NCBI RefSeq assembly: GCF_000758665.1
Contig: NZ_CP009285.1
Coordinates: 1,364,001-1,428,000 of the forward strand
Source: Paenibacillus borealis
GTDB lineage: Bacteria; Bacillota; Bacilli; Paenibacillales; Paenibacillaceae
Length of the DNA stretch: 64,000 nt
Direction of reading: 5' to 3'
A program made the translations under genes and the position numbers. A model generated the notes under the pieces. The model was given only the letters and a program-made list of their open reading frames with translations, searched no databases and had not been told where the DNA came from. Each line of letters opens with the position of its first letter. The first letter of the stretch is position 1. Shown here piece after piece: positions 27,067 through 35,539 of this stretch.

Positions 27067-28503
27067 ATGAAAAAATCTGCGGGAGTAGAGCAAAGTAATC
27101 CGTTGTTCCGCCAGGTCTATGAGTTCATGCTGAACCGGATCGAGCGGGGGGAGTGGAAGGCTCATGACAAGCTGCCGTCGATCCGGCTGCTGGCGGATGA
27201 GCTGGGTGTCCACCGGCTGACGGTATTTAAGGCTTACCGGGCATTGACGGAGAACGGCATGCTGTATGTCAAAGACAAATCCGGTTATTATGTATCGCCG
27301 GGAAGCCGGCTGGCTAATTCTGTGGAAGAGGGAGCCGCAATACTTGGCTATACGGTCAAGAGTCCGATGTCCGATATTCAGCGGAAGCCGGTGACCTACC
27401 AGTTCTCTCAGGCGCTGATTGATCCGGGTCTGCTGCCAAACCTGTTTCTGTCCGATTATGTCAAAAAAGTATTCGACCTCTACCCGAAGGTCATGGGTAC
27501 CTATTCCTCCGTGCAGGGGGATGAGGAGCTGCGCACGACGCTGAGCAGGCATTTCCATGACCGGTACCGGCTGCAGCTGTCGGCTGGCGAGCTGCTGATT
27601 ACCTCGGGCGCACAGCAGGCGATTAATCTGATCGCCGGGATCATGCTCGGCCCGATGGATGCCGTGCTGGTGGAGCGCCCGACTTATAGTGTGGCGCTGG
27701 ATATTTTTCGCCGGGCCGGCGCGCGGCTGGTTCCGGTGGAGATCTCGCCGCAGGGGTATGATCTGGCGGCGGTAGAAGAACTGATGCGCAGGCATAAGCC
27801 GCGGATGTTCTATATTAACCCGACGCATCATAATCCGACGGGCTATACCGTGCCGGCTAAGCAGCGCAAGCTGCTCGTTGAGCTGGCGGAGCGCTACCGC
27901 TGTCTGCTGGTGGAGGATGACCCGTTCCGTGATATGCACTTTGAGGAGGAGCCGCCTACGCCGTTCTTCGCCTATGATACGGAGGGCTGGGTCATCTATA
28001 TCAGCAGCTTCAGCAAATACGTGGCCCCCGGGCTGCGTATCTGCGCTGTGGCCTGCCGTTATCCGTTCATGGAGCGGCTGATTGCCGCCAAGTCCCTGGC
28101 GGACAACGGGACTCCGCTGCTGAATCAGAAGATCTTTCTCCACTACTACACCTCGCCGCGCCTGCAGCAGCATCTCGGCAAGCTGCGGATTGCGCTCCAG
28201 GTGCATAAGGAGATTATGGAGGAGGAGCTTGCGGCGGCCGGCTGGGAATGGACCGCACCGCAGGGCGGGCTGAACCTGTGGGTGAAGCTGCCGGATACGG
28301 TGCCCGTGGACACGCTGTTTGTGCGCTGCATGGAGCAGTCAATCTCCTTCGTTCCCGGCGAAATCTGCGATCCGCTGGGTGAAATGAAGTCCTGGCTGCG
28401 CCTCAGCTACTCCTTCGCCAGCGAAGGGCTGCTGCGCGAAGGCATGCGGCGGCTGACCGCGATTGCCCGGGAGATCGAGGCGGAGGGCAGGCGTGGAGAG
28501 TGA
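27067..28503 (+). CDS. MocR-family regulator (GntR HTH + PLP aminotransferase-like domain)
   Basis: 478 residues. An N-terminal GntR winged helix (about 8-80: QVYEFMLNRIERGEWKAHDKLPS) is joined to a fold-type I aminotransferase domain (about 110-470). The PLP Schiff-base Lys is Lys317 in SSFSKYVAPG, and FYINPTHHNPTGY is conserved. Such proteins use PLP to sense an amine or amino acid. ATG 27067 starts the domain; the open frame upstream contains the control region and is rejected. It likely controls the divergent EamA exporter. Confidence 0.88.
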   Translation: MKKSAGVEQSNPLFRQVYEFMLNRIERGEWKAHDKLPSIRLLADELGVHRLTVFKAYRALTENGMLYVKDKSGYYVSPGSRLANSVEEGAAILGYTVKSPMSDIQRKPVTYQFSQALIDPGLLPNLFLSDYVKKVFDLYPKVMGTYSSVQGDEELRTTLSRHFHDRYRLQLSAGELLITSGAQQAINLIAGIMLGPMDAVLVERPTYSVALDIFRRAGARLVPVEISPQGYDLAAVEELMRRHKPRMFYINPTHHNPTGYTVPAKQRKLLVELAERYRCLLVEDDPFRDMHFEEEPPTPFFAYDTEGWVIYISSFSKYVAPGLRICAVACRYPFMERLIAAKSLADNGTPLLNQKIFLHYYTSPRLQQHLGKLRIALQVHKEIMEEELAAAGWEWTAPQGGLNLWVKLPDTVPVDTLFVRCMEQSISFVPGEICDPLGEMKSWLRLSYSFASEGLLREGMRRLTAIAREIEAEGRRGE

Positions 28504-28825
28504 ACGCAGAGAGTAAATACGAAGAGCAGATGCAGAAAGCAGATGCGGGTAAGCCTTGGGGGTTAGCCTGCAAATATGGAGCCAGCCACTACCATGTATC
28601 CATCAGGCGTAACTGGTAGCGCATGCCCATGACGCAGGCGTTATCACGTAGCAGTCTGGTCGCAGCTTGCTATCACATGCCCATGACGCAGCTGTTATTA
28701 CGCAGCTGATATTACGCTGACTGTCCTATTATTCCCGCGTGCCTTTTTGCTGGTATGGGATTTTTTGGATTATAGAGTAACCTTTCTCTGGTAATTTCGT
28801 CTGGGGTATAAGGAGAGTGATTGTT
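28504..28825 (+). repeat. intergenic region with a 54-bp imperfect tandem duplication
   Basis: The 322-base gap contains an exact 16-bp direct repeat CATGCCCATGACGCAG at 28622-28637 and 28676-28691. It begins two 54-bp units that stay similar for about 35 bases (GTTATYACGYAGC) before diverging. There is no other gene or clear signal apart from the AAGGAGAG site of the next gene. Confidence 0.6.
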
Positions 28826-29494
28826 ATGGTTGTGATAAGGAGAATCCGGGGCGTCCTGCTCATGAGCCTGTGTGCCCTGCTTGTCTTCATGCTAATGCTA
28901 ACCGTGCGTCCGCAGGTTACCTATGCCTGCTCATGTGTCGTCCCTGCTCCGCCGCTGGAAGCAATGGAAGACGCTGCGGCTGTGTTTGAAGGTACCGTTA
29001 TATCGATCACGAAACCATTCGGAATTATTCAATCCAGCGCGGATCCTATGCAGGTTACCTTTCAGGTGGGGGCCCGCTGGAAAGGTGATCTGGGGGATCA
29101 AGTGACCGTAAGTACGGCGCAGTCCGGAGACAGCTGCGGGTTCGAGTTCGCCAAGGGTGAACGCTACATGGTTTATGCAAGAGGAGCGGAAGCGGACGGA
29201 AGCATAGCGAAGGGGAATGAAGAACAGAGTGAGTTTACTACGAGCCTGTGCAGCCGGACCGCACTGTACACTGATGCGCAGGAAGATCTGAATGAGCTGG
29301 GGCCAGGTAACGGCGGCGGCTCACCGACAGCTCCGCCGGAGAATGCTGAAGGCGTTGGACCCTCAGTAACCGGAGACAACCACTCAGCGACAGCACCATG
29401 GGTGCTATACGTGGGACTAGGCGCGGGGATAGTAATCTTGATTGCACTAATACTAATCTGGCAGCGCCGTCAAAGTAACAAATCACGGAAATAA
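28826..29494 (+). CDS. exported TIMP/NTR-like protein with C-terminal membrane anchor
   Basis: 222 residues. A signal peptide ends VTYA, after which the mature protein would begin at Cys35 with CSC (Cys35, Cys37), followed by an NTR/TIMP-type beta barrel: AAAVFEGTVISI, VTFQVGARWKGDL, SCGFEFAKGERYMVYA and a late LCSRT cysteine. A Pro/Gly-rich linker (about 160-185) leads to one transmembrane helix (about 192-212) and a basic tail. In animal TIMPs the free N-terminal Cys of CxC chelates the protease zinc. Bacterial homologues are uncharacterised. ATG 28826 fits AGGAGAG 8 bases upstream better than GTG 28817. Confidence 0.8.
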   Translation: MVVIRRIRGVLLMSLCALLVFMLMLTVRPQVTYACSCVVPAPPLEAMEDAAAVFEGTVISITKPFGIIQSSADPMQVTFQVGARWKGDLGDQVTVSTAQSGDSCGFEFAKGERYMVYARGAEADGSIAKGNEEQSEFTTSLCSRTALYTDAQEDLNELGPGNGGGSPTAPPENAEGVGPSVTGDNHSATAPWVLYVGLGAGIVILIALILIWQRRQSNKSRK

Positions 29495-29688
29495 GCAGCA
29501 GCGATCACTGTGTAAGGAAGACTAAAGTAGGATGAGGCGGAATGAGACAGGAATGAGGCGGAGGAAGTGAGACGCGGTAAAGCAACGGTGGAGAATACCT
29601 GAGCTACACGGCTGGTTTGTTAGAAGAACGGGACGGGATGGAGTACTGGCGGCGGGGAGGTCAGCGTAACAGGAGGATCACATATCTA

Positions 29689-29870
29689 TGCGGACACCAC
29701 GGACCTTATTTCGAGCAAACTGCTGCTTTTTGGAGGCTTGCGGACATCAGGGACCTTATTTGCCGAATCGGCTGCCGCAAAGCGGTATTTGGCTGAGGAT
29801 AAGGTCTCTCCAGTCCGCAAGATAAGTAAATGGACGGGAATCAGCTGAATAAGGGCTCTCCAGTCCGCAA
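29689..29870 (+). repeat. interspersed-type element, type C (four 23-bp units, two forward, two reverse)
   Basis: Within the 539-base gap 29495-30033. Forward units at 29689-29711 and 29739-29761 (GCGGACATCAGGGACC followed by TTATTT) and reverse-complement-like units at 29798-29820 and 29848-29870 (ATAAGG...CCAGTCCGCAA). Spacings are 50, 59 and 50, nearly those of type B (51, 62, 51), although the sequence is unrelated. Between the middle units lie two small hairpins (CCGAATCGG; CCGCAAAGCGG). The stretch 29495-29688 is purine-rich and shows nothing recognisable. Confidence 0.8.
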
Positions 29871-29933
29871 GGGAACAAGGTTTAGGCGGATAGCCCAGCA
29901 ACGGCTCTTTCCTGCTCTGGAAGTTGGTTTATG

Positions 29934-29985
29934 CAAACAGAAGAGTGATCGGCAGGCAAAGCGCCACAGATCACCCTTCTGTTTG
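29934..29985 (-). terminator. terminator-like inverted repeat after cysC
   Basis: 17-base arms (29934-29950 and 29969-29985, one mismatch) lie about 50 bases past the cysC stop. The stem ends CTTCTGTTTG, giving a moderately U-rich 3' side on the minus strand. Confidence 0.6.
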
Positions 29986-30033
29986 TGATTCAGCGTGTTA
30001 AATGTGGCAGTGTAATAATGTTCACCGCTCAGC

Positions 30034-30594
30034 CTAAGCATTATGCTGATATAGCCTGTTTTCTATGATCCAGTCTATCATTTCTTCCACGCATTCCTCC
30101 GGGGTACGCTCAGCCGTACGCAGTGTCAGCTCCGGGTTAAGCGGAGCCTCATAAGGATCGGAGATTCCGGTGAAGGCCGGAATCTCACCGGAGCGGGCTT
30201 TGGCGTACAGCCCTTTGACATCCCGCGCTTCACAGACGGGGAGCGGGCAGTCTACATAGACCTCCACGAACCTTGGCAGCTCCCGGCGGGCATAACTGCG
30301 CATGTCGGCATAAGGGCTGATCACCGAAACGACGGTGATCACGCCATGCCGGTTCAGCATGCCGGCAATATAGACCGCCCGGCGGATATTCTCGAACCGG
30401 TCCTCGCGGCTGAAGCCGAGCCCCCGGCCCAGTGTCCGCCGCAGCTCATCACCGTCCAACCACTCCACAGGCTGGCCCTGCTCCTGCAGCCGGTCCGTCA
30501 GCAAGGCGGCAAGCGTAGACTTACCCGCCCCGGATAGACCGGTTAGCCATATCGTTACCCCAGGATGTGCCTGAAAATGTACCTGAGCCGTCAT
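30034..30594 (-). CDS. cysC: adenylyl-sulfate kinase
   Basis: Phosphorylates adenosine 5'-phosphosulfate to PAPS with ATP. 186 residues, Walker A GLSGAGKST (residues 19-27), WLDGDELRRTL, the RRAVYIAGML segment and the lid-like KGLYAKARSGEIPAFTGISDPYEAP. No other sulfate assimilation gene is near, so it may supply PAPS for a sulfotransferase or serve as a stand-alone assimilation step. It is on the same strand as the STM4011-like operon but 425 bases away. The ATG at 30594 has GGGAGGACAAAGC upstream. Confidence 0.92.
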   Translation of the reverse strand: MTAQVHFQAHPGVTIWLTGLSGAGKSTLAALLTDRLQEQGQPVEWLDGDELRRTLGRGLGFSREDRFENIRRAVYIAGMLNRHGVITVVSVISPYADMRSYARRELPRFVEVYVDCPLPVCEARDVKGLYAKARSGEIPAFTGISDPYEAPLNPELTLRTAERTPEECVEEMIDWIIENRLYQHNA

Positions 30595-30704
30595 TGCTTT
30601 GTCCTCCCATGATTTTCTGCCTTAATGTAGCTACAATTGCTCTATCAAGTGATCGGAACTCTTTCGAAATAGAACCAGCTAATGCTTGAAGCCATTAACT
30701 TCAC

Positions 30705-30935
30705 CAGACTTCTGCTTGAAGCATGAACCTCGCCAGAATATAACTGTATTTACTGCAACTAAAGTCACCAGTTATTGTCTTGCCAGCCCAATAACTGCAC
30801 TTTCTACAACTAAATGGACTGACTTTGCCCAAAGGGGCGCTTTCCGCCTTTTTTAGTTGTACAGAATACACTTATCCGTACAAATCCGGTGTTTATCCTT
30901 CTTTTAATTGTATGAAATACACTTATTCGCGGCCC
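30705..30935 (+). repeat. interspersed element, type B copy 2
   Basis: Lies in the 425-base gap between the cysC start and the STM4011-like stop. The four palindromic units start at 30744, 30795, 30857 and 30908 (spacings 51, 62, 51, identical to copy 1). Just before it, TGCTTGAAGC occurs twice (30683 and 30713). After it, 30965-31019 is a low-complexity CACTCA-rich stretch. No gene is seen in the gap. Confidence 0.85.
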
Positions 30936-31019
30936 GCCCGCCGCGTGTAAGCTCACCGTTTCCATCACCGTACTCACTCAAGTCACTATACCCACTCAAC
31001 CCACAACTCACTCATCCAC

Positions 31020-31922
31020 TCACCGCAGAAATCCCGTTTCCCTCAATTCGGTTGGGATCCGCTCTGCCGCGCTGTAAGGAATCCGTTCCAGCAGGCCGGG
31101 GCCGTAAATCTGCTCCAGACCAAGCTCCGGCATATGGATATAGCCGATGTAGCAGTCGCAGACTTTCATCCGGCAGCTCCGCTGCGCGGCCAGTCCTTCG
31201 AGACCGTCGCGGTAGAGGTTGCCGATCACACCCCGGTCCTTATAGCAGCGTTTCACGAGACCGGCGCCTTGCACATAGAACACATTGCTGCCTGCATTGC
31301 AGGTCTTGCCTAGGCTGTCATAGTCCGCAGCATTGATCTGGAAATAGGGATCTATTCCGCTAAGGAAGCTTACATCCTCTTCAGTATAATAATCCGGCTT
31401 GTCCTTGTAGGCGTTCACCCACAGATAGACATCCTCCGGCAGGGCGCCGCGCAGCGAGGCAATCGCCGCAAAAGCACCGTGTACGCCTACACTGCCCACG
31501 CTGAAAGGAATGCCCTGCTCATATACAGTCATACACTGTGCCAGAAACTTTTCCTCAGACACCTGACCCGGATGATAGGTCGCCCAAAAGGCGGCTTTGG
31601 CCGGGTTCAGCTCTGCGGTGAAATCAAGCCGGGCCGACAGATTGGTCTGGATGGCGACTTTGTCCACATGCTCCATATGGGATAGAGTGATCATCGCATC
31701 CCGGTACCAGCGGTGCGTCAGTCCTTCCCCGTAGGGGTTGAAGAAAACAGACAGCCGGTGGCCTGCCGCCCCCTGCTCCGACACCCAGCGGACGAAGGCC
31801 GCGAGATTCTCGCGGTCTTTGGCGAGGGTGGCGGCGCTGTCTCTTGTTTTGCCGAAGGGGCAGTACGGGCAGTCATAGTTGCAGGAAGAGAGGGAGCCGC
31901 GGTAGTAGAGGATCGCCTTCAT
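31020..31922 (-). CDS. STM4011 family radical SAM protein
   Basis: 300 residues with the radical SAM cluster motif CNYDCPYC (Cys14, Cys18, Cys21) at the very N-terminus. The C-terminal cysteine set (KTCNAGSN, KRCYKD, CRMKVCDCY) resembles a SPASM-like auxiliary-cluster region. It is the last gene of a coupled five-gene operon (overlap ATGA with the HemN-like gene), whose gene content matches the STM4011-STM4015 set I know from Salmonella. The reaction is unknown; peptide or small-molecule modification is inferred only from the SPASM-like tail. Confidence 0.8.
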   Translation of the reverse strand: MKAILYYRGSLSSCNYDCPYCPFGKTRDSAATLAKDRENLAAFVRWVSEQGAAGHRLSVFFNPYGEGLTHRWYRDAMITLSHMEHVDKVAIQTNLSARLDFTAELNPAKAAFWATYHPGQVSEEKFLAQCMTVYEQGIPFSVGSVGVHGAFAAIASLRGALPEDVYLWVNAYKDKPDYYTEEDVSFLSGIDPYFQINAADYDSLGKTCNAGSNVFYVQGAGLVKRCYKDRGVIGNLYRDGLEGLAAQRSCRMKVCDCYIGYIHMPELGLEQIYGPGLLERIPYSAAERIPTELRETGFLR

Positions 31923-33307
31923 GGCAGGACGAACTCCTTCATCTGCTCCCTGATCTCGCCGGAGATAAACCAGTCACCGATGGAATCGGAGTAGCCAAGT
32001 CCCTCTGGAGTCAGCTGCAGGATGCCCTCTTCATCCGTGGCGAAGCCGCTCTGTAGCAGCAGGCCCAGCTCTGGATGATCCATCCACAGCGAAGACCCAA
32101 ACCGCCGGCTGTAATCCGCCACAGTGAGGCCTTCGCTGTGCAGAACCGCTTTCAGAATAAACCGCCGTTTCTGTTCTGCAAGGCTCAGCACGATTCCATA
32201 GTCAGCAGTATCGTACCGCTCAGCAGCTACATAATCAGCAATAATGGACTCCGTAGCTTTGCGGCTGACACCGTATCGGGAGGCATAATGTACATTCCGG
32301 GTATAGGACCGGGCGCCGCAGCCGAGGCCGACCATGCCTTCCTCCTGGCAGCTGTAATCAAGAATATCCTTGGCGGTTCCTGCATTCTCCTTGGCAAATC
32401 TGCGCATTGAATACTGGCGGTAGCCATGCTCTGCCAGCAGCTGGCATGCGGCCTGGTAGCATTCATGGCGGATATCGCTCTGGCGCAGCAGATCCCCCGG
32501 CTTCACAATTGTATGTTCACGGGTGTAGAGCGGATAGATGAAGATCTCCTCCGGCTCATGCAGCAGCGCCTGATTCAGCGAATAGAGCCAAGATTCCACC
32601 GTTTGGCCCGGAAGCCCGTAGATTAGATCCAGATTGAGGATGGGAAAATCGTATTTGCCCAGCAGCTCAAGCGCCCGGTACACCACATCCGGGTCCTGCG
32701 GCCGGTAGATGGCAGCCGACTCAGCGGCCACGAAGCTCTGGATGCCCATGCTGACCCGGTCCACGGTATGCTCTTTCAGGATCGACAGCTTCTCCTCCGT
32801 CAGCGTCTCGGGTGAGGTTTCGACGGAGATGGACGTGGCCGCAAGGTCCACTCCCATGATATCCGCAGCAATGCCGAACAGCCGGTTCAGCTGCGCGGGA
32901 GCGAGCAGGCTTGGCGTTCCGCCGCCGATGGCGAAGCGTGCATAAGGCTTGTGGCTGGTGAACGCGGCCCACTGCTTCGCCTGCCGTTCAAGCGCGTCTA
33001 CGTACTCGGCGTGGACATTCGCTCTTTTGTCAGGCAGGGTGAACAGGTTGCAGAAGCCGCAGCGTGCGCCGCAGAAGGGAATATGCATATATAAGAAAAA
33101 ACTCTCCGCAGGCTCATCTCGCCATAGCTCCTCCAGGGAGAGGGGGGATTCAAACTCGCGGTAAGCCGTTTTGTGCGGATAGGAATAGAGATAATTGCGG
33201 TATGGATTGGCCGTGATCTGTCCGGTCCATTCCTGAAGCTCCCTTGAGGAGAAGGGAGGTTGCCCGTCGTTACTCTTGTGATGAGGGGATTGCCGGATTG
33301 ACGTCAT
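31919..33307 (-). CDS. STM4012 family radical SAM protein (HemN-like)
   Basis: 462 residues. The radical SAM motif HIPFCGARCGFCN is followed by the HemN/HemW-type GGGTPSLL, SVETSPETL, DRVSMGIQSF and DLIYGLPGQT segments, and a C-terminal HemN-like domain (about 370-460). It is unlikely to be the ordinary coproporphyrinogen dehydrogenase, since it always appears to travel with the other genes of this operon type. ATG 33307 with AAGGAG 5 bases upstream; the longer frame overlaps the neighbour and is rejected. Spacing to the hydrolase gene is 31 bases. Confidence 0.8.
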   Translation of the reverse strand: MTSIRQSPHHKSNDGQPPFSSRELQEWTGQITANPYRNYLYSYPHKTAYREFESPLSLEELWRDEPAESFFLYMHIPFCGARCGFCNLFTLPDKRANVHAEYVDALERQAKQWAAFTSHKPYARFAIGGGTPSLLAPAQLNRLFGIAADIMGVDLAATSISVETSPETLTEEKLSILKEHTVDRVSMGIQSFVAAESAAIYRPQDPDVVYRALELLGKYDFPILNLDLIYGLPGQTVESWLYSLNQALLHEPEEIFIYPLYTREHTIVKPGDLLRQSDIRHECYQAACQLLAEHGYRQYSMRRFAKENAGTAKDILDYSCQEEGMVGLGCGARSYTRNVHYASRYGVSRKATESIIADYVAAERYDTADYGIVLSLAEQKRRFILKAVLHSEGLTVADYSRRFGSSLWMDHPELGLLLQSGFATDEEGILQLTPEGLGYSDSIGDWFISGEIREQMKEFVLP

Positions 33308-33338
33308 ACGTTCTCCTTCTTTTTGCGGGATGGTACTG

Positions 33339-34124
33339 CTATAAAATGAACTCGCGGTAAGGAACATTCCACACCGTTTCATGCGCCAGCCGGTGGCCCT
33401 GATAGCCGTCTTCGCCGTAAGCCTCGCCGTGATCGGAGAAAGCCAGGCAGAAGACCGGATTGCCGCGTTCGCGGAAGGCAGCAAACAGACGGCCCAGTTC
33501 ACCGTCGGCATAACGGAGGGCAGCGCGCTGGCTGTCCACAGAATCACGCTTCGCCCCCGGCAGGAACATGTGGTTCGGGCCATGGATCGCCGAGACATTC
33601 AGGAACATGAACAGACGCTGGTCAAGCGGTGTATTGTTCAATATTTTGAGTGCGTGATTCACCTGATGTTCGGTCGAGCGCGGGTTCGTCACCCCGAACG
33701 TCATCCGCCAGTAGCTGTGCTGGAAATAACCGGGCAGGACGCGGGCGAGGGGCACTTTTTTGCTGAAAAAGATTACGCCGCCGATACACACCGTCTGATA
33801 TCCCGCAGCCGCCAGCCCTGATACCATATCCGGTGTGTCGAACAGCCAGGTATGGGGATGGGTTTTGAGCCCGGTATTCCGGGAATGGAACAGACGCACA
33901 TGCTCAGCCTTGTTCGTAGTGGCCGGAGTGGGCAGGAATCCGCCGAAGAAGGCGTGATGGGCTGCATAAGTGAAGCTGCCGGGTGTATGCCGCTTTTCCC
34001 AGGAACCGTTGCCGCACAGATTGGGACAGTTGGCCTCCTCCAGAACAGCGGCATCATAGCGCAGCGTATCAAGCGTAATCATTAAGATATCGTGGGTGCC
34101 GACAACGGCATTCATATCGGTCAT
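33339..34124 (-). CDS. STM4013-type hydrolase of the alkaline phosphatase/sulfatase fold
   Basis: 261 residues. ITLDTLRYD near the N-terminus (Asp19, Thr20) and FSDHGEAYGEDGYQGH near the C-terminus are the metal-site motifs of sulfatase- and phosphatase-fold enzymes. The Thr rather than Cys/Ser nucleophile region suggests a phosphodiesterase, phosphatase or phosphotransferase rather than a formylglycine sulfatase. There is no signal peptide, so it is cytoplasmic, which is unusual for a sulfatase. It overlaps the preceding gene by ATGA. Confidence 0.78.
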   Translation of the reverse strand: MTDMNAVVGTHDILMITLDTLRYDAAVLEEANCPNLCGNGSWEKRHTPGSFTYAAHHAFFGGFLPTPATTNKAEHVRLFHSRNTGLKTHPHTWLFDTPDMVSGLAAAGYQTVCIGGVIFFSKKVPLARVLPGYFQHSYWRMTFGVTNPRSTEHQVNHALKILNNTPLDQRLFMFLNVSAIHGPNHMFLPGAKRDSVDSQRAALRYADGELGRLFAAFRERGNPVFCLAFSDHGEAYGEDGYQGHRLAHETVWNVPYREFIL

Positions 34125-35539
34125 AGGGCCAGGTTCCTCCAAGGCAGCTGCTTCATTTCCCATTCGTAGATGCTGCAGCCGTGGTATTCAACATCGTACA
34201 ATAAGTCGCCAAAAGGGTTCACATCCGCCGTATACGTCCGCCCGGTGCTCCCCACCAGTACATCAATCCCCGCGACGGAAGAACGCGGAAAAGCAGCCAG
34301 AGACTGCTCGGCTGTCTGCCGTACCTGTGCCTGCATTTCCTCCGTGAGTCCGGCTTCGGCCGGGGTCATCCGGCGGCTGCGCAGATGCAGGTTCGTAATC
34401 GGCGTGGTGCTTACCCGGGCAACGGCGTGGCAGGCTCTGCCTGCGACAACCAGCTGGCGGATATCGAATGATTGTCCGCTTCCGCCGGGTTTCGGGATCC
34501 ACTGCTCGGCATAGGCGCCGTGGCGGTAGAGCCAGTTGATGATTCCGGCGAGGAGGGCAGGATCGGTATAACGCCGCAGCTTACCGGAATTATAATACAC
34601 CGGTGGACGGGTGATATAGTTCTCGACCCCGATGGTAGTAACCGCCACCTCAGCCCCCGTTGCCGGATTGAGCTGATAGGCAATCACGCCGGAGGCAGCG
34701 GAGCCGCTGGCCAGCTTAATGAAGATGCGGTGCATCCGCTGAGAGAGCATCAGCTCGCGGAGGGACCCGTAATCCACAGGTGCTTGTCCGCTGCTGCCCC
34801 TTAGCGGCCGGGGAACCGGAACACCCGCCGCAGCGAGAATCTGCTGCGTCCGGCGTTTATCGGTCATCGCGGCGATCTCGCCGGGATCATTGGTCCAGCG
34901 GGCGGCGGGCAGAAGCTGCCCGGCTTCACGCTGAATCCGGGCCAGCAGCCGGCAGTAGCCACGGAACCACTGGGACGGATGATGCAGCACGCCGGGCATA
35001 TCCTTGAGCACCCCGGCTGCCTTGAAGCTCAGCGGACGGAGATCCGGCTGGCTGCCGTAAGGATGCAGCGAGTCATCTGCGTCCGGCGCATCCGGCGCGC
35101 CGAGCGCGATCAGGGCGCGCTCAATTTCGAAGCTGCCACCAGGAGACTCAAGCCGCAGCAGCGGCGGGATCGTATCCGGGGCAGGCGCGGCTGGCCCGGA
35201 TCGCCAGTTGCTGTCGCGGCCTTGGGCAGCCAGCTCTGTTAGGCCCGGCTGCCCGTTCCGCTGCTGCATCGTACCGGCTTGCTCCCGCAATCCGTCCGCC
35301 TGCACCTGCGCCAGCTGAGGCAACTGTTGCTGCATCGCCTGCCTCTGCCCCGGCAACTCGTCCAGGTGTTGCTGCATCGCCTGCTCCAGCAAATCAGCCA
35401 GGGGCTGGCCCTGCAGCAGCCCGGCGTAAGGAATCAGTAGCGCCGGCGGCATGCCGAGCCGGCTTCGCGCCAGCTGGATGCCCTCCGAGCGCCTGTCGCC
35501 GGGATTGCAGATCACAATCAGCGGCTCTGCAGGAGGCAT
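34121..35539 (-). CDS. STM4014-type ATP-grasp-like protein with Gln-rich insert
   Basis: 472 residues. The central and C-terminal part (about 225-465) looks like an ATP-grasp: MTDKRRTQQILAAAGVPVPRP, IFIKLASGSAASGV, YAEQWIPKP, FDIRQLVVAG and the metal-binding GIDVLVGSTGRTYTADVNPFGD. ATP-grasp enzymes join a carboxylate to an amine or similar nucleophile. Residues about 55-125 are Gln/Leu-rich low-complexity sequence, probably a lineage-specific insertion. ATG 35539 overlaps the preceding stop (ATGA); no clear ribosome site, so translation is coupled. The substrate is unknown. Confidence 0.75.
   Translation of the reverse strand: MPPAEPLIVICNPGDRRSEGIQLARSRLGMPPALLIPYAGLLQGQPLADLLEQAMQQHLDELPGQRQAMQQQLPQLAQVQADGLREQAGTMQQRNGQPGLTELAAQGRDSNWRSGPAAPAPDTIPPLLRLESPGGSFEIERALIALGAPDAPDADDSLHPYGSQPDLRPLSFKAAGVLKDMPGVLHHPSQWFRGYCRLLARIQREAGQLLPAARWTNDPGEIAAMTDKRRTQQILAAAGVPVPRPLRGSSGQAPVDYGSLRELMLSQRMHRIFIKLASGSAASGVIAYQLNPATGAEVAVTTIGVENYITRPPVYYNSGKLRRYTDPALLAGIINWLYRHGAYAEQWIPKPGGSGQSFDIRQLVVAGRACHAVARVSTTPITNLHLRSRRMTPAEAGLTEEMQAQVRQTAEQSLAAFPRSSVAGIDVLVGSTGRTYTADVNPFGDLLYDVEYHGCSIYEWEMKQLPWRNLAL

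Noticed and set aside
26947..28206. 419-codon open frame on the minus strand opposite the MocR gene
   Set aside because: It lies fully opposite a well-recognised gene, is rich in Arg, Gln and His as usual for shadow frames in GC-rich DNA, and has no domain.
29689..29870. CRISPR array (regularly spaced repeats)
   Set aside because: Only four units, two of them inverted, with unequal spacing and no cas genes.
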